From the NCBI GenBank assembly GCA_021816565.1, contig JAKAXN010000016.1, forward strand, positions 1-25,658: a stretch of DNA of 25,658 nt, in the 5' to 3' direction. Below the pieces are notes generated by a model that was not told where the DNA came from, ran no database searches, and saw only the letters and a program-made list of their open reading frames with translations. The stretch comes from Actinomycetes bacterium (lineage in GTDB: Bacteria > Actinomycetota > Acidimicrobiia > Acidimicrobiales > Palsa-688). The translations under genes were made by a program, and so were the position numbers. Below are positions 8,819-15,976 of this stretch, one piece after another (within the stretch, counting starts at the first letter, position 1; the number at the start of each line of letters is the position of its first letter).

Positions 8819-9088
8819 CTAGAAGTCCTCGCCGCCTTCCGAGCCCTCACCGGCCACGGCCCGGGCCTCCCGGGGCTTGGGCTCGGGGTAGAGGTGCTCG
8901 AGGGTGCCGGGCTCTATCCGCATCCGGGAGATGAAGTCGTCCACGTCGGATGCCTGCACCCGGATCACCCGACCCATCTTGTAGGCGGGCAGTTGCCCCT
9001 CGTCGATGAATCGGTACAGGGTCCGTAGCGTCACCCCGAGCCGCTCGCAGGCCTCGCGCGTGCCCATCCACTGGATCGGTTCGCTCAT
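8819..9088 (-). CDS. Small excisionase-type helix-turn-helix DNA-binding protein
   Basis: This 89-residue protein has a winged HTH of the MerR-N/excisionase type (HTH_17) at about 9-58. The key run is MGTREACERLGVTLRTLYRFIDEG, followed by LPAYKMGRVIRVQASDVDDFI. A conserved-looking RIEPGTLEHLYP tail and an acidic C-terminus follow. It is probably a transcription factor rather than a phage excisionase, since no integrase is nearby. ATG 9088 has TATCAT exactly 6 nt upstream and no ribosome site, so a leaderless start is likely; longer frames upstream are shadows. It is divergent from cpaB across 429 nt, and both promoters carry a related 33-34 nt sequence, making it a candidate regulator of the pilus genes. 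Confidence 0.88.
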   Translation of the reverse strand: MSEPIQWMGTREACERLGVTLRTLYRFIDEGQLPAYKMGRVIRVQASDVDDFISRMRIEPGTLEHLYPEPKPREARAVAGEGSEGGEDF

Positions 9089-9094
9089 GGCGCC

Positions 9095-9100
9095 ATGATA
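9095..9100 (-). promoter_or_regulatory. -10 element of the HTH gene (leaderless)
   Basis: TATCAT on the minus strand, 6 nt before ATG 9088. No convincing -35 hexamer lies 16-18 nt upstream; instead the 9111-9143 repeat copy occupies that region, as expected if an activator or autoregulator binds there. Confidence 0.5.
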
Positions 9101-9110
9101 ACGGCCCAAC

Positions 9111-9143
9111 AGACAAGCCGGTGAGATCTCGTTGACTTTCATG
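9111..9143 (+). repeat. Copy A of a promoter-associated direct repeat
   Basis: This sequence starts AGACAAGCCGGT and ends CTCGTTGACTTTCATG. It aligns with copy B at 9483-9516 with 25 identities in 34 columns, including a shared TCTCGTT core and a shared TTTCATG end. It contains the 8-bp palindrome GAGATCTC at 9123-9130. It is AT-rich against a very GC-rich background and covers the -35 region of the HTH gene. No coding gene starts from it on the plus strand that I can support. Confidence 0.55.
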
Positions 9144-9481
9144 AGGCGCGCCCGCGCCGGGCGGGCCCGGAGCCGCCTGCCGTGACGGGCCCCGCGGCCG
9201 GCGACCGGCCGGGCGCCGGGCGGTGCCGGAGCCGGCTGGGCCCGCTGGACAGGAGCGCGCCACCCGGAGCGATCCACCCTATTCCGCCCGGCGGGGCGCG
9301 CCGGTGGCGCGCGCCGGCCGGCCGGGACGGACGCTTCGGGACACCCGGGATCGGGGACGGCCCCGCCCGGGTACGGCGGCGGCGACGGTGGGGGCCGCCC
9401 GCCGGGGCCGTCCGCCGGCCCGGTCCCGGGAGTACCGGGCTCCGGGTTTGGCCCTTCCGGGCCGTTTCGGGCATTTACCCG
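9144..9481. other. GC-rich intergenic stretch between HTH gene and cpaB promoter
   Basis: About 340 bases of extremely GC-rich DNA with open frames on both strands. Their translations are low-complexity Arg/Gly/Pro sequence with no domain or credible start. I see no RNA gene or repeat array. It may be spacer or an untranslated regulatory region. Confidence 0.5.
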
Positions 9482-9510
9482 TAGACAGGTCCGGTAGGTT
9501 CTCGTTAGAT
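9482..9510 (+). promoter_or_regulatory. Promoter of cpaB-cpaE (TAGACA-N17-TTAGAT)
   Basis: A good sigma70-type promoter: TAGACA at 9482-9487 and TTAGAT at 9505-9510, spacer 17. The GTG at 9518 lies 7 nt after the -10, so the mRNA is probably leaderless. Confidence 0.65.
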
Positions 9511-9516
9511 TTCATG
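9483..9516 (+). repeat. Copy B of the promoter-associated direct repeat
   Basis: The sequence runs from AGACAGGTCCGGT to GATTTCATG and overlaps the whole cpaB promoter. It matches copy A at 9111-9143 in the same orientation. Its TAGGTTCTC (9495-9503) recurs at 15073-15081, just upstream of the pilin gene. Confidence 0.55.
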
Positions 9517-9517
9517 T

Positions 9518-10390
9518 GTGGTGTGGCGGCGGGCGTCGAGAGGACCCGGTCTGGTCGTCGACGCGGGGTTCGGGGAGCGGGCAGCCGGGTCCGGCCCGTC
9601 CCCGACAACCCCTTCGGCGGGGGTGATCGGGGCCCGGCGGGCGGGCCTGCCGGGGGGCAGGGCGGTCCTCGGCGGTCTGCTCATTGCGGCCGCTGCGGTC
9701 GTGGTCTTCGCCGGGGTGGTCGCCACCGGCGGGGGCGGGTCGGCCAGCTACGTCGTGGCCGCCCAGCCTCTCGCCGCCGGCACCGTCGTCGCCCCGGGGG
9801 ACACTGCGACCGAGACGTTCCGGCTCCCGGCAGCCACCAGGGGTCGGGCGTTCGAGAGCACCGGCACGGTCATCGGCCGGGCCCTGGCGGTGGCGGTCAG
9901 CCCCGGCGAGCTGATCCAGTCCAGCATGCTCGATCCGGCCGGAGCCGGCACCGGGCTGCGGCCGGTGAGCGTGGCGGTGGACCCCACCTCGCTGGCCGCC
10001 CTCAACGCCGGAGACTCCGTCGACGTGCTGGCGGTTCCGTCCGGCCCGGGGTCGTCAGGGGCCTCGGGGACGGCGGTGTACCCGGGGGCGGCGGGGGGCT
10101 CGGGGACGGCGGGGACGGGATCGTCGGGGAACAGCGGCCTGGCGGCCGGGTCGGGTTCGGCCGGGGCCCCCGGGATCACGGTGGTGCTGCGGGGCGCCGC
10201 TCTGCTGTCGGTCACGAGGGCCGGGTCGACCCTGGCGCCGGTCTCGGGGTCGGGCACGGTGGTGACGCTCGGGGTGCAGAGCCTGAGGGAAGCCGAGATG
10301 GTGGTCCAGGCCGCCCACTCCGGCGCGGTCATCCTGGTGCGGGCCGAACCCTCCGACGGGGTCGGTCCGGGGCCGGCGCCAGCCGGGTGA
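9518..10390 (+). CDS. cpaB: CpaB/RcpC-type SAF-domain pilus assembly protein
   Basis: This 290-residue protein has an N-terminal cytoplasmic region, one membrane segment at about 49-70 (AVLGGLLIAAAAVVVFAGVV) and an extracytoplasmic SAF domain at about 77-139. The SAF domain shows YVVAAQPLAAGTVVAPGD and VIGRALAVAVSPGELI. A second strand-rich region starts at LRPVSVAVDPTSLAALNAGDSVDVL. It matches the RcpC/CpaB fold used in Flp/Tad pilus assembly. A Gly/Ser/Ala-rich insert of about 45 residues (from 177) is unusual. GTG 9518 fits the promoter 7 nt upstream. The stop overlaps the next gene by 4 nt (GTGA), so the two are coupled. Confidence 0.82.
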   Translation: MVWRRASRGPGLVVDAGFGERAAGSGPSPTTPSAGVIGARRAGLPGGRAVLGGLLIAAAAVVVFAGVVATGGGGSASYVVAAQPLAAGTVVAPGDTATETFRLPAATRGRAFESTGTVIGRALAVAVSPGELIQSSMLDPAGAGTGLRPVSVAVDPTSLAALNAGDSVDVLAVPSGPGSSGASGTAVYPGAAGGSGTAGTGSSGNSGLAAGSGSAGAPGITVVLRGAALLSVTRAGSTLAPVSGSGTVVTLGVQSLREAEMVVQAAHSGAVILVRAEPSDGVGPGPAPAG

Positions 10391-11697
10391 GCGGCGACCG
10401 CTACGTGCTGCTCGGCCTGGCCCCGGCCCGGGCCCCCTGGTTCGACGCGGTGTCGCAGTGGACGACCTCCGCCTCGCTGGCTGCGGAGTTCATCAAGTGC
10501 CTGTCGGCGGAGGAGGTGAGGGCCCGCCTGGCGTCGGGGCGCCCCCACTCCGCGCTCGTCATCGACGCCTCCACCCCCGCTCTCGATCGGGACCTGATCG
10601 ATGTGGCGCGGGCCCGGGCCACCCCGGTGGTGGTGGTCCTGACCGGCCGCGAGCCCCCGCTGTGGGCCCACGACCTGGGCTGCTCGGCCGAGCTGGCGCC
10701 GCACTTCAGCCGGGAGGACCTGGTGGAGGTCCTGGGCGCCCACTGCGCACCGGTCGGGCAGGCCACCGGCCTGCCGCCGCTGATCGCAGACTCACCGGCG
10801 CCGCTGTGGCAGGCCCCGCTCTTCGCGGTGTGCGGCCCCGGAGGTACCGGCACATCGGTCGTGGCCGTGGCGCTGGCCCAGGGGCTGGCCGGCGATCCCC
10901 GCTACGGCTCGCGGGTGCTGCTGGCCGACCTGGCACTGCGGGCCGAACAGGCCATGCTCCACGACAGCAGGGAGCTCGGCCCCGGGATCCAGGAGCTGGT
11001 CGAAGCCCACCGCCTGGCCCGTCCGTCACCCGAGGAGATCTCCCGGATGACCTTCGACGTCCCCCGGCGGGGATACCGCCTGCTGCTCGGACTGCGCCAG
11101 CCCGAAGCCTGGTCGGCTCTGCGCCCGAGGGCCACCGACGCGGCCCTGACGGGGCTGCGAAGGAGCTTCCAGGCGGTGGTGGCGGACACGACTGGAGACG
11201 TGGAAGGAGAGGCCGAGACCGGCTCGCTGGAAGTGCAGGAGCGCAATCACCTGGCCCGGGCGGCGGCGCTCAGCGCCACGGTGGTGGCGGTGGTCGGAGC
11301 TCCGGGGATGAAGGGGATCCACTCGCTGAGCCGGTTGGTCCGGGACCTGGCCCGGTCCGGGGTCAACCCTGACCGGGTGGTCGCCGTGATCAACCGGTCA
11401 CCCAGACACCCGCGGGCCAGAGCGGAGGCGGGCAGGGCGCTGGCCTCCATCCTCGAATCCTCGGGCCTCAGACTGGCGCTGGCCGGGCCGGTGCACCTGC
11501 CCGAACGCCGGGTCGAGGACGTCCTGCGCGACACCGAACCCCTGCCCGCAGCCCTCGTGGAGCCGGTGACCCGAGCGGTGCAGCTGGTGGCCGACCGGGT
11601 GGCCGACAGCGCCCCGCCCAGCCTCGGGGCCGAGCGGATCACTCCCGGGTCACTGGGCTCCTGGTCCGACGCCGAGTACGGCCCCGGCTCGCCCTGA
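10387..11697 (+). CDS. CpaE/TadZ-like pilus localisation protein with degenerate P-loop
   Basis: This 436-residue protein resembles CpaE/TadZ and the mycobacterial Rv3660c-type protein encoded with Tad genes. Residues 1-120 look like a degenerate receiver domain, and 140-435 a MinD/ParA-type ATPase domain. The P-loop position reads GPGGTGTS (150-157): both lysines expected in the KGGxGKT/S deviant Walker A are absent. The following strand is VLLADLAL rather than the usual VDLD. ATP hydrolysis is therefore doubtful. GTG 10387 overlaps the cpaB stop (GTGA). It probably helps place the pilus machine at the membrane. It converges on nucS with 65 nt between stops. Confidence 0.8.
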   Translation: MSGDRYVLLGLAPARAPWFDAVSQWTTSASLAAEFIKCLSAEEVRARLASGRPHSALVIDASTPALDRDLIDVARARATPVVVVLTGREPPLWAHDLGCSAELAPHFSREDLVEVLGAHCAPVGQATGLPPLIADSPAPLWQAPLFAVCGPGGTGTSVVAVALAQGLAGDPRYGSRVLLADLALRAEQAMLHDSRELGPGIQELVEAHRLARPSPEEISRMTFDVPRRGYRLLLGLRQPEAWSALRPRATDAALTGLRRSFQAVVADTTGDVEGEAETGSLEVQERNHLARAAALSATVVAVVGAPGMKGIHSLSRLVRDLARSGVNPDRVVAVINRSPRHPRARAEAGRALASILESSGLRLALAGPVHLPERRVEDVLRDTEPLPAALVEPVTRAVQLVADRVADSAPPSLGAERITPGSLGSWSDAEYGPGSP

Positions 11698-11762
11698 AGG
11701 CCCCGGATCACCGAAGATCCAGACAGGCGCCGGGCGCAGTGCGCTTTGGAACCGGACGGCGC

Positions 11763-12422
11763 TCAGAACAGGGTCAGGCGGTCCGGGGCGGAGCCGCGCA
11801 GCTCGTCGTAGTCGACCTCGACGCACTCGATGCCTCGGGCGGCGGCCAGCACCTGCGCCTGCGGCTTGATCTGCTGGGCCACGAACATCCCCCGCACGGG
11901 CCGGAGCCGACCATCGAGGTCCAGCCTCTCCAGGTAACGGGCCAGCTGCTCCACGCCGTCGATCTCGCCCCGGCGCTTGATCTCGATGGCGACCGCCCGC
12001 CCCTCGGCGTCGCGGCAGAGCAGGTCCACCGGACCGATGTCGGTGGGGTACTCCCGGCGGACCAGCTTCAAGCCGACACCGAGCACCTCGGGGCGGGCGG
12101 CCAGCAGCTGCTGCAGATCGGCCTCCACCCCGTCCTTCCTCAGGCCCGGGTCCTGGCCCAGATCGTGCTCGACGTCGTAGTGGATCTGCTCGAGATGGAT
12201 GGTGATGGTCTCGCCCTTGGAGTTGGTCACGATCCACTGGTCATCCCCGGCCTGCAGCCGGCAGGGCGGGGTCATCCAGTTGAGGGGCTTGTATGCGCCG
12301 CCGTCGGAGTGGACCGACACCGAACCGTCGGCCTTCACCATGATCAACCGGGTGGCAGAAGGCAGGTGGGCGGACAGGCGGCCGGCGTAATCGACGCGGC
12401 AGGTGGCGATGACCAGACGCAT
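11763..12422 (-). CDS. nucS: NucS/EndoMS mismatch-specific endonuclease
   Basis: This is NucS (219 residues), the enzyme of non-canonical mismatch repair in actinobacteria that lack MutS/MutL; it cuts both strands near mismatches. The N-terminal DNA-binding domain begins [16 protein letters not shown] and contains [11 protein letters not shown]. The RecB-like nuclease domain has the D-x(n)-E-x-K set at Asp133, Glu147 and Lys149 inside [12 protein letters not shown] and [13 protein letters not shown]. The C-terminus DRLTLF resembles the beta-clamp-binding motif known for the family. ATG 12422 gives the conserved N-terminus. It lies between the two arms of the pilus locus but has no obvious tie to it. 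Confidence 0.96.
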   Translation of the reverse strand: MRLVIATCRVDYAGRLSAHLPSATRLIMVKADGSVSVHSDGGAYKPLNWMTPPCRLQAGDDQWIVTNSKGETITIHLEQIHYDVEHDLGQDPGLRKDGVEADLQQLLAARPEVLGVGLKLVRREYPTDIGPVDLLCRDAEGRAVAIEIKRRGEIDGVEQLARYLERLDLDGRLRPVRGMFVAQQIKPQAQVLAAARGIECVEVDYDELRGSAPDRLTLF

Positions 12423-12846
12423 GGCCCAGTCATTCTGGCCGATGGGGACCACCCGGTCCGCATCCTGGAGGGGGTCCGGGCCTAGCGTTGAGGGCCTGGC
12501 CGAGTCCCCCCCGAGCATCCCCGACGCAGCGGAGTGGCCCCACCCGCTGCCCCAGCCCGACCCCGGTGGATCCGGTCGCGTCGGGGACACCGGCGCGGCC
12601 GGGGGAACCGGCGGGCCCGGGGCGCCGGTCCGGCCGGTGGTGGCCCAGGCCGTGGCCACCGTCCCTTGGGGCCGGCCGCTGCGGGTCGGCGGGGCGGGAT
12701 CGGGCGTCGCAGCGGACGGCCGGGCCGCTTCGATGCCGGGACCGGCAGCCCCGCTCGACGGCCGGACCGCCTCGGGGGGCGGCGGGCGGGATGGAAAGCG
12801 CCCCCCGCTCCCGACGCGGCACGCCTCCGGCCACGACCGCTACGCG
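12423..12846. other. Unassigned GC-rich stretch between nucS and the unknown membrane gene
   Basis: About 420 bases hold no gene I can defend. The plus-strand frame of the next gene stays open through it, and an in-frame ATG at 12733 exists. The translation is low-complexity Gly/Pro/Ala sequence, so it may be a disordered N-terminal extension or simply spacer. Minus-strand frames here are Arg/Pro-rich shadows. Confidence 0.4.
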
Positions 12847-13413
12847 ATGGTGGGACCGCCCCCTCCCCCGCCGGGGGCCACCGACCCCGGCAGGGCACGA
12901 CGATCTACACGGCGGGCCCTTCTCGCCCATCTCCGCCCCCCGGTCCGACGCTGGGCGGCCGAAGCGCTCGCGGCGGCCGTCCTGCTCGGGGTGCTGGCGG
13001 GTGCGTTCTGGCCCGCCGCACCCGCGGCGCCCACCCCGGCGCAGCGGTGGGCCGACCTCGCCGGCCCCCACTTCGTCGCTCTGGCCCGGGACATCACCGA
13101 CCTGCAGGGCTCTCTCTCTCCGTCCCGGACCGAGCCCCCGAGCACCGGACCCGTCGGCCCCCTCCTGGCGCGGCTGCGTGGGGATCTCGGGCGGGCCGGG
13201 CGTATCCCCGCACCTCCCGGAGCGGGGCTCGCACGGATCTGGTCATCGGCGCTCACGAGGGCCACTGATGCTGTGGACCTCCTGGCCGGTGCCGGCGCTT
13301 CACCGGCGCCGGCGCGCCTGGCAACCGCCCGGGCCGACCTCGACGCGGCCGGACAGGCCCTGGTGGCCGCCTCGGCGACGGCGCGGTCCCCGGGCCGCTT
13401 CTATCCGCACTGA
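12847..13413 (+). CDS. Hypothetical single-pass membrane protein
   Basis: I do not recognise this protein. With ATG 12847 it has 188 residues: a Pro-rich then Arg-rich N-terminus (1-36), one strong membrane segment at about 38-60 (ALAAAVLLGVLAGAFW), and a mostly helical extracytoplasmic part. That part includes RWADLAGPHFVALARDITDLQ and ends in an Ala-rich helix. The charge distribution suggests the N-terminus is inside. The start is uncertain, since the frame is open upstream. It converges on and overlaps the last TadE-like gene by 13 nt. Its place inside the pilus region makes an accessory role possible, but nothing in the sequence proves it. Confidence 0.5.
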   Translation: MVGPPPPPPGATDPGRARRSTRRALLAHLRPPVRRWAAEALAAAVLLGVLAGAFWPAAPAAPTPAQRWADLAGPHFVALARDITDLQGSLSPSRTEPPSTGPVGPLLARLRGDLGRAGRIPAPPGAGLARIWSSALTRATDAVDLLAGAGASPAPARLATARADLDAAGQALVAASATARSPGRFYPH

Positions 13414-13913
13414 AGCCGCTGCTGCGCGGCGGGAGCTGCCGGCCCGGGAACCACCGGACCGCTGGCCAGCGTCGCCGCCGCGCTCGAACTCACGGACCGC
13501 CGGGCCATTCCCGGAATGGCCCGGCCGAAGACCGCTTCGACGACCGCCGACCCGGCGACGCGGACGGAGTCACCCTCGATGGCCACGCTCAGGGTTATGT
13601 CGTGCAGCCCGGAGTCGTGCTGGGCGGCCACGGACGCGCACACCGTCTGAGCCACCGCCGCCCGGTCGAGGACGAGGGATCCGTGGAGGTAGAAGGAGGC
13701 ATTGTCCAGCCCGGCCGTGACCGCGTCGTTGGCTGCCGCGGCCAGGGCATCGTGGAGCTGCTGCTGGCCCAGATAGGCGACGGCGCTGTCCACGGCCAGG
13801 GAGGCCAGGAGCACCAGCACCAGGAATCCGGCCGGCACCAGGGCCAGAGCACTGCCCCGCTCGGCGACCGGGGCGGCGGGCTCGACCGGCCGCTTCTCCT
13901 GCTCCACGGTCAC
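13401..13913 (-). CDS. TadE/TadG-like pseudopilin (third of three, Rv3654c-like)
   Basis: This 170-residue protein has a charged N-terminus, then ERGSALALVPAGFLVLVLLA, which is the membrane helix of the TadE/TadG group of minor pilins. DSAVAYLGQQQLHDALAAAANDAV follows, the helix expected after it. The rest is a soluble extracytoplasmic domain. GTG 13913 overlaps the previous stop by 4 nt, matching the coupling seen through this operon; GTG 13919 would add two residues. It is the last gene of the tadA operon and resembles in place and size the actinobacterial TadE-like protein encoded last in the mycobacterial cluster. Confidence 0.8.
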   Translation of the reverse strand: MTVEQEKRPVEPAAPVAERGSALALVPAGFLVLVLLASLAVDSAVAYLGQQQLHDALAAAANDAVTAGLDNASFYLHGSLVLDRAAVAQTVCASVAAQHDSGLHDITLSVAIEGDSVRVAGSAVVEAVFGRAIPGMARRSVSSSAAATLASGPVVPGPAAPAAQQRLQCG

Positions 13914-14422
13914 GGGCACGCCGAGGTTCCCGGCAGCCCGGAGCGGAAGGGATCGACCAGCTCGGAGTGATCGCTTCGCACCGAGAGGCCCCGGCCCACG
14001 GGACCGACGAAGGGAAGCTCGAGGAGCGGCGCCGGGTAGGAAACGGCGATGGTGATCATCCGGCAGCGGGCGAAGCCGCCCGCCACCACGGCGATCCGGG
14101 CCCGGCTCGGGTTCCGGCCGAACCCGGCCAACGCCTGATCGGCGGCCGAGGTGGCGTTCGACTCCGCCACCGCCGGGTCGGCCGCCTCGACGAAGGTCCG
14201 GGCGGCCTGGCGGGCCGCCTCGGTGGTGGCGCTCTTGGTGTCGACGACGGCCCAGGCGTAGGCCACCAGCAGGGTGCCGGCCACGAACAGCAGCATCCCG
14301 AACAGCAGGCCGGTGAAACCGCCCACGAAACCGGCGTCGCCCCGTCCCCGGCCGGCGCCGATTCGGGGATCGGTCGCCCCGGACCGGCCGGACCGGGGCA
14401 GCCGCAGGACGGGAGTGGTCAA
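13910..14422 (-). CDS. TadE-like pseudopilin (second of three)
   Basis: A 170-residue TadE-like protein with an unusually long Arg/Gly-rich N-terminus (about 35 residues). A membrane helix GFTGLLFGMLLFVAGTLLVAY follows, then AWAVVDTKSATTEAARQAARTFVEA, the conserved helix after the anchor in this family. The TTG start at 14422 overlaps the preceding stop by 4 nt (TTGA) and so is preferred. One cysteine (FARCRM) lies in the extracytoplasmic domain. Such proteins are minor pilins or assembly primers of Flp/Tad pili. Confidence 0.8.
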   Translation of the reverse strand: MTTPVLRLPRSGRSGATDPRIGAGRGRGDAGFVGGFTGLLFGMLLFVAGTLLVAYAWAVVDTKSATTEAARQAARTFVEAADPAVAESNATSAADQALAGFGRNPSRARIAVVAGGFARCRMITIAVSYPAPLLELPFVGPVGRGLSVRSDHSELVDPFRSGLPGTSACP

Positions 14423-14841
14423 CGGAACCTCTCGGTGCGAACGGTCACCGTACGGGTGATGCGCGTCCAGCCGGGGAGACCGGGAAGGAACTCCGGGCTA
14501 CGGGCCACCACGTGCAGGACCACCTGTCGGGCGTCGGCCTCGTCCCACACGAACCTGGCCGTCCGACCCTCGAGCGGTCCGAGGGCCATGCGGGCGGCGG
14601 CCTCGGCGTCCGCCTCGTAGGCGGCCGGCACCGGCGACTGGGCCACGCTCTCCGCGGCCCGGGTGGCCACCGAGGTCAGCACCGAGGTGGCATAGAGCCG
14701 CACGACCACCTGGGTGGCGAACAACAGCAGCACCATGAACACGGCGAAGCCGACCACGGTGCCGACGACCGCCACCCCGGCGGCGGGCCGGTCAGCAGCT
14801 CGCCGTCGTCTGGCCGATGCAGTTGACCTGGCGGTCCACAT
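14419..14841 (-). CDS. TadE-like pseudopilin (first of three)
   Basis: A 140-residue protein with an Arg-rich cytoplasmic start (ARRRRAADR) and a membrane helix AVVGTVVGFAVFMVLLLFATQ. VVVRLYATSVLTSVATRAAESVAQ follows, as in TadE proteins. The rest is a small soluble domain. ATG 14841 overlaps the pilin gene by 50 nt; GTG 14775 would avoid overlap but removes the basic N-terminus. I keep ATG 14841 with moderate certainty about the start. The stop overlaps the next TadE-like gene. Confidence 0.78.
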   Translation of the reverse strand: MWTARSTASARRRRAADRPAAGVAVVGTVVGFAVFMVLLLFATQVVVRLYATSVLTSVATRAAESVAQSPVPAAYEADAEAAARMALGPLEGRTARFVWDEADARQVVLHVVARSPEFLPGLPGWTRITRTVTVRTERFR

Positions 14842-15025
14842 GGGCCGCGGCGTGGTTGAACGTCGAGTCGAACGCGACCCACATGGCCACCCCGATGAAG
14901 GCCATCACCAGCACGGCGATGGCAGTCGATATGACGCCTTCTCCCCGCTCGTCCCGGGGCCGGGCCGACGCCCGCTTGCCGCCGGGATAACGGGTCTTGG
15001 AAACCGGCACTCCGTTTCCCCCCAT
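14792..15025 (-). CDS. Small Flp-like pilin candidate
   Basis: This 77-residue protein follows tadC, where actinobacterial clusters place the small pilin (DUF4244/Flp-like). It has a basic leader of about 27 residues, a DERGEG motif (25-30), then a hydrophobic helix VISTAIAVLVMAFIGVAMWV. The mature tail is short, with two cysteines (69 and 77) that could form a disulphide. Prepilin cleavage after Gly28 is plausible but the site lacks the classic Flp Glu-Tyr. ATG 15025 is chosen because GGAGAGG lies 6 nt upstream. It has its own candidate promoter, as expected for a pilus subunit needed in large amounts. Confidence 0.78.
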   Translation of the reverse strand: MGGNGVPVSKTRYPGGKRASARPRDERGEGVISTAIAVLVMAFIGVAMWVAFDSTFNHAAAHVDRQVNCIGQTTASC

Positions 15026-15042
15026 CTCTCGCCTCTCCGGCA

Positions 15043-15072
15043 AAAATACGCAAACTACATCAATGTCCGCAA
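15043..15072 (-). promoter_or_regulatory. Candidate internal promoter of the pilin gene (TTGCGG-N18-TATTTT)
   Basis: On the minus strand TTGCGG (15072-15067) and TATTTT (15048-15043) are 18 nt apart, in the 54-nt gap between the tadC stop and the pilin start. The region is strikingly AT-rich for this genome. A Shine-Dalgarno site follows, so this one is not leaderless. Confidence 0.5.
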
Positions 15073-15079
15073 TAGGTTC

Positions 15080-15976
15080 TCAAGCGTTGGCGAACAGTTT
15101 CAACGCGGCCAGGAACGGAACGGCCAGCAGGATCACCCCGGGAACCAGGGTGGCGACCGTGACCGGCACCCACACCTGCTGGGCCCTCCGCTCCATGACC
15201 TCGACGGTCCGCCGGTGCAGGTCCCTCCTGGCCTGCCTGGCCTCCGCTATGACCATCCGACCCAGGTCGGCGGCTGCGGAATGGACGGTGAGTATCCCGA
15301 CCAGCCGCTCCACGGCCCGCGACCCGCTGCGCTCGGCCCACTCCCGCAGGGCCTCCGCCTCCGACAATCCCTGCTGTAGCCGGTTGACGACCTCGTCCAG
15401 GTCCCGGGCCACACAGCCGTTTCCCCGGGCGGCCAGCCGGGCCAGGGCCGCCCCGAGCGAATAGCCGGCGTTGAGCAGGGTGGCCATCTGCTCGGCCACG
15501 ACCGGGAGTTCCGCCTCCGTGGTCCGCTGCCACTGCTCCGACGCCCGGGCCAACCGCTGCTCGATCACCAGGAAGGCCAGGAGGGGGCCGCCCACCAACA
15601 GCAGCAGGCTGAGCGGTGCCGAACGGCTGATCGAAGCGGCCGCCGCGCCGGCCACCAGCGCGACGCCGCACCAGGCCATCTGGCGGGCCCGGAAGGCCCC
15701 GGGCGACACGTCCGAGTGGATCCGGCGGAGCCGCACCTCGAGCTTCTCCTGAACGCCGAACAGCGCAGCCAGGCGGTCGCCGGCATCGCCAACGAGGGGC
15801 CGGAGCACGTCGCGCACCGATTCGACGGACCCGGCGGAAGGGCCCCGGTCGCCGGCCCCGGGGTGGAAGGGGCGCAGACGGTCGGTGAGCGCCGGACGGC
15901 TGAACCGCCTTGAACCGGAGAGCACGAGTGTGGCACCGATCCACACCAGCACCCCGGCCCCCAGCGCCAGCCTCAC
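15080..15976 (-). CDS. tadC: TadC-like pilus platform protein
   Basis: A 298-residue polytopic protein of the type II/IV secretion F-domain family. It has an N-terminal membrane segment (LALGAGVLVWIGATLVLS), a middle pair (WCGVALVAGAAAA and LLLLVGGPLLAFLV), a cytoplasmic GSPF-like domain with EAELPVVAEQMATLLNAGYSL, and a C-terminal segment near VTVATLVPGVILLAVPFLAAL. It forms the inner-membrane platform with TadB on which the TadA motor acts. GTG 15976 overlaps the tadB stop by 4 nt (GTGA) and is preferred to ATG 16033, which would overlap by 61 nt. Confidence 0.88.
   Translation of the reverse strand: MRLALGAGVLVWIGATLVLSGSRRFSRPALTDRLRPFHPGAGDRGPSAGSVESVRDVLRPLVGDAGDRLAALFGVQEKLEVRLRRIHSDVSPGAFRARQMAWCGVALVAGAAAASISRSAPLSLLLLVGGPLLAFLVIEQRLARASEQWQRTTEAELPVVAEQMATLLNAGYSLGAALARLAARGNGCVARDLDEVVNRLQQGLSEAEALREWAERSGSRAVERLVGILTVHSAAADLGRMVIAEARQARRDLHRRTVEVMERRAQQVWVPVTVATLVPGVILLAVPFLAALKLFANA

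Noticed and set aside
8819..9088. Phage excisionase suggesting a mobile element
   Set aside because: The fold is excisionase-like, but no integrase, attachment repeat or other phage gene is nearby; a chromosomal regulator is more likely.
9182..9484. Possible 100-codon plus-strand gene between the HTH gene and cpaB
   Set aside because: The product is Arg/Gly/Pro-rich with no domain, no ribosome site and no -10 at the right distance.
11698..11762. Terminator hairpin between the cpaE-like gene and nucS
   Set aside because: Only a 5-bp inverted repeat (GCGCA/TGCGC) is present with no following T-run, too weak to call.
12430..13071. Minus-strand open frame opposite the unknown membrane protein
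   Set aside because: The translation is Arg/Gly/Pro-rich without hydrophobic segments or motifs; the plus strand gives a sensible membrane-protein pattern.
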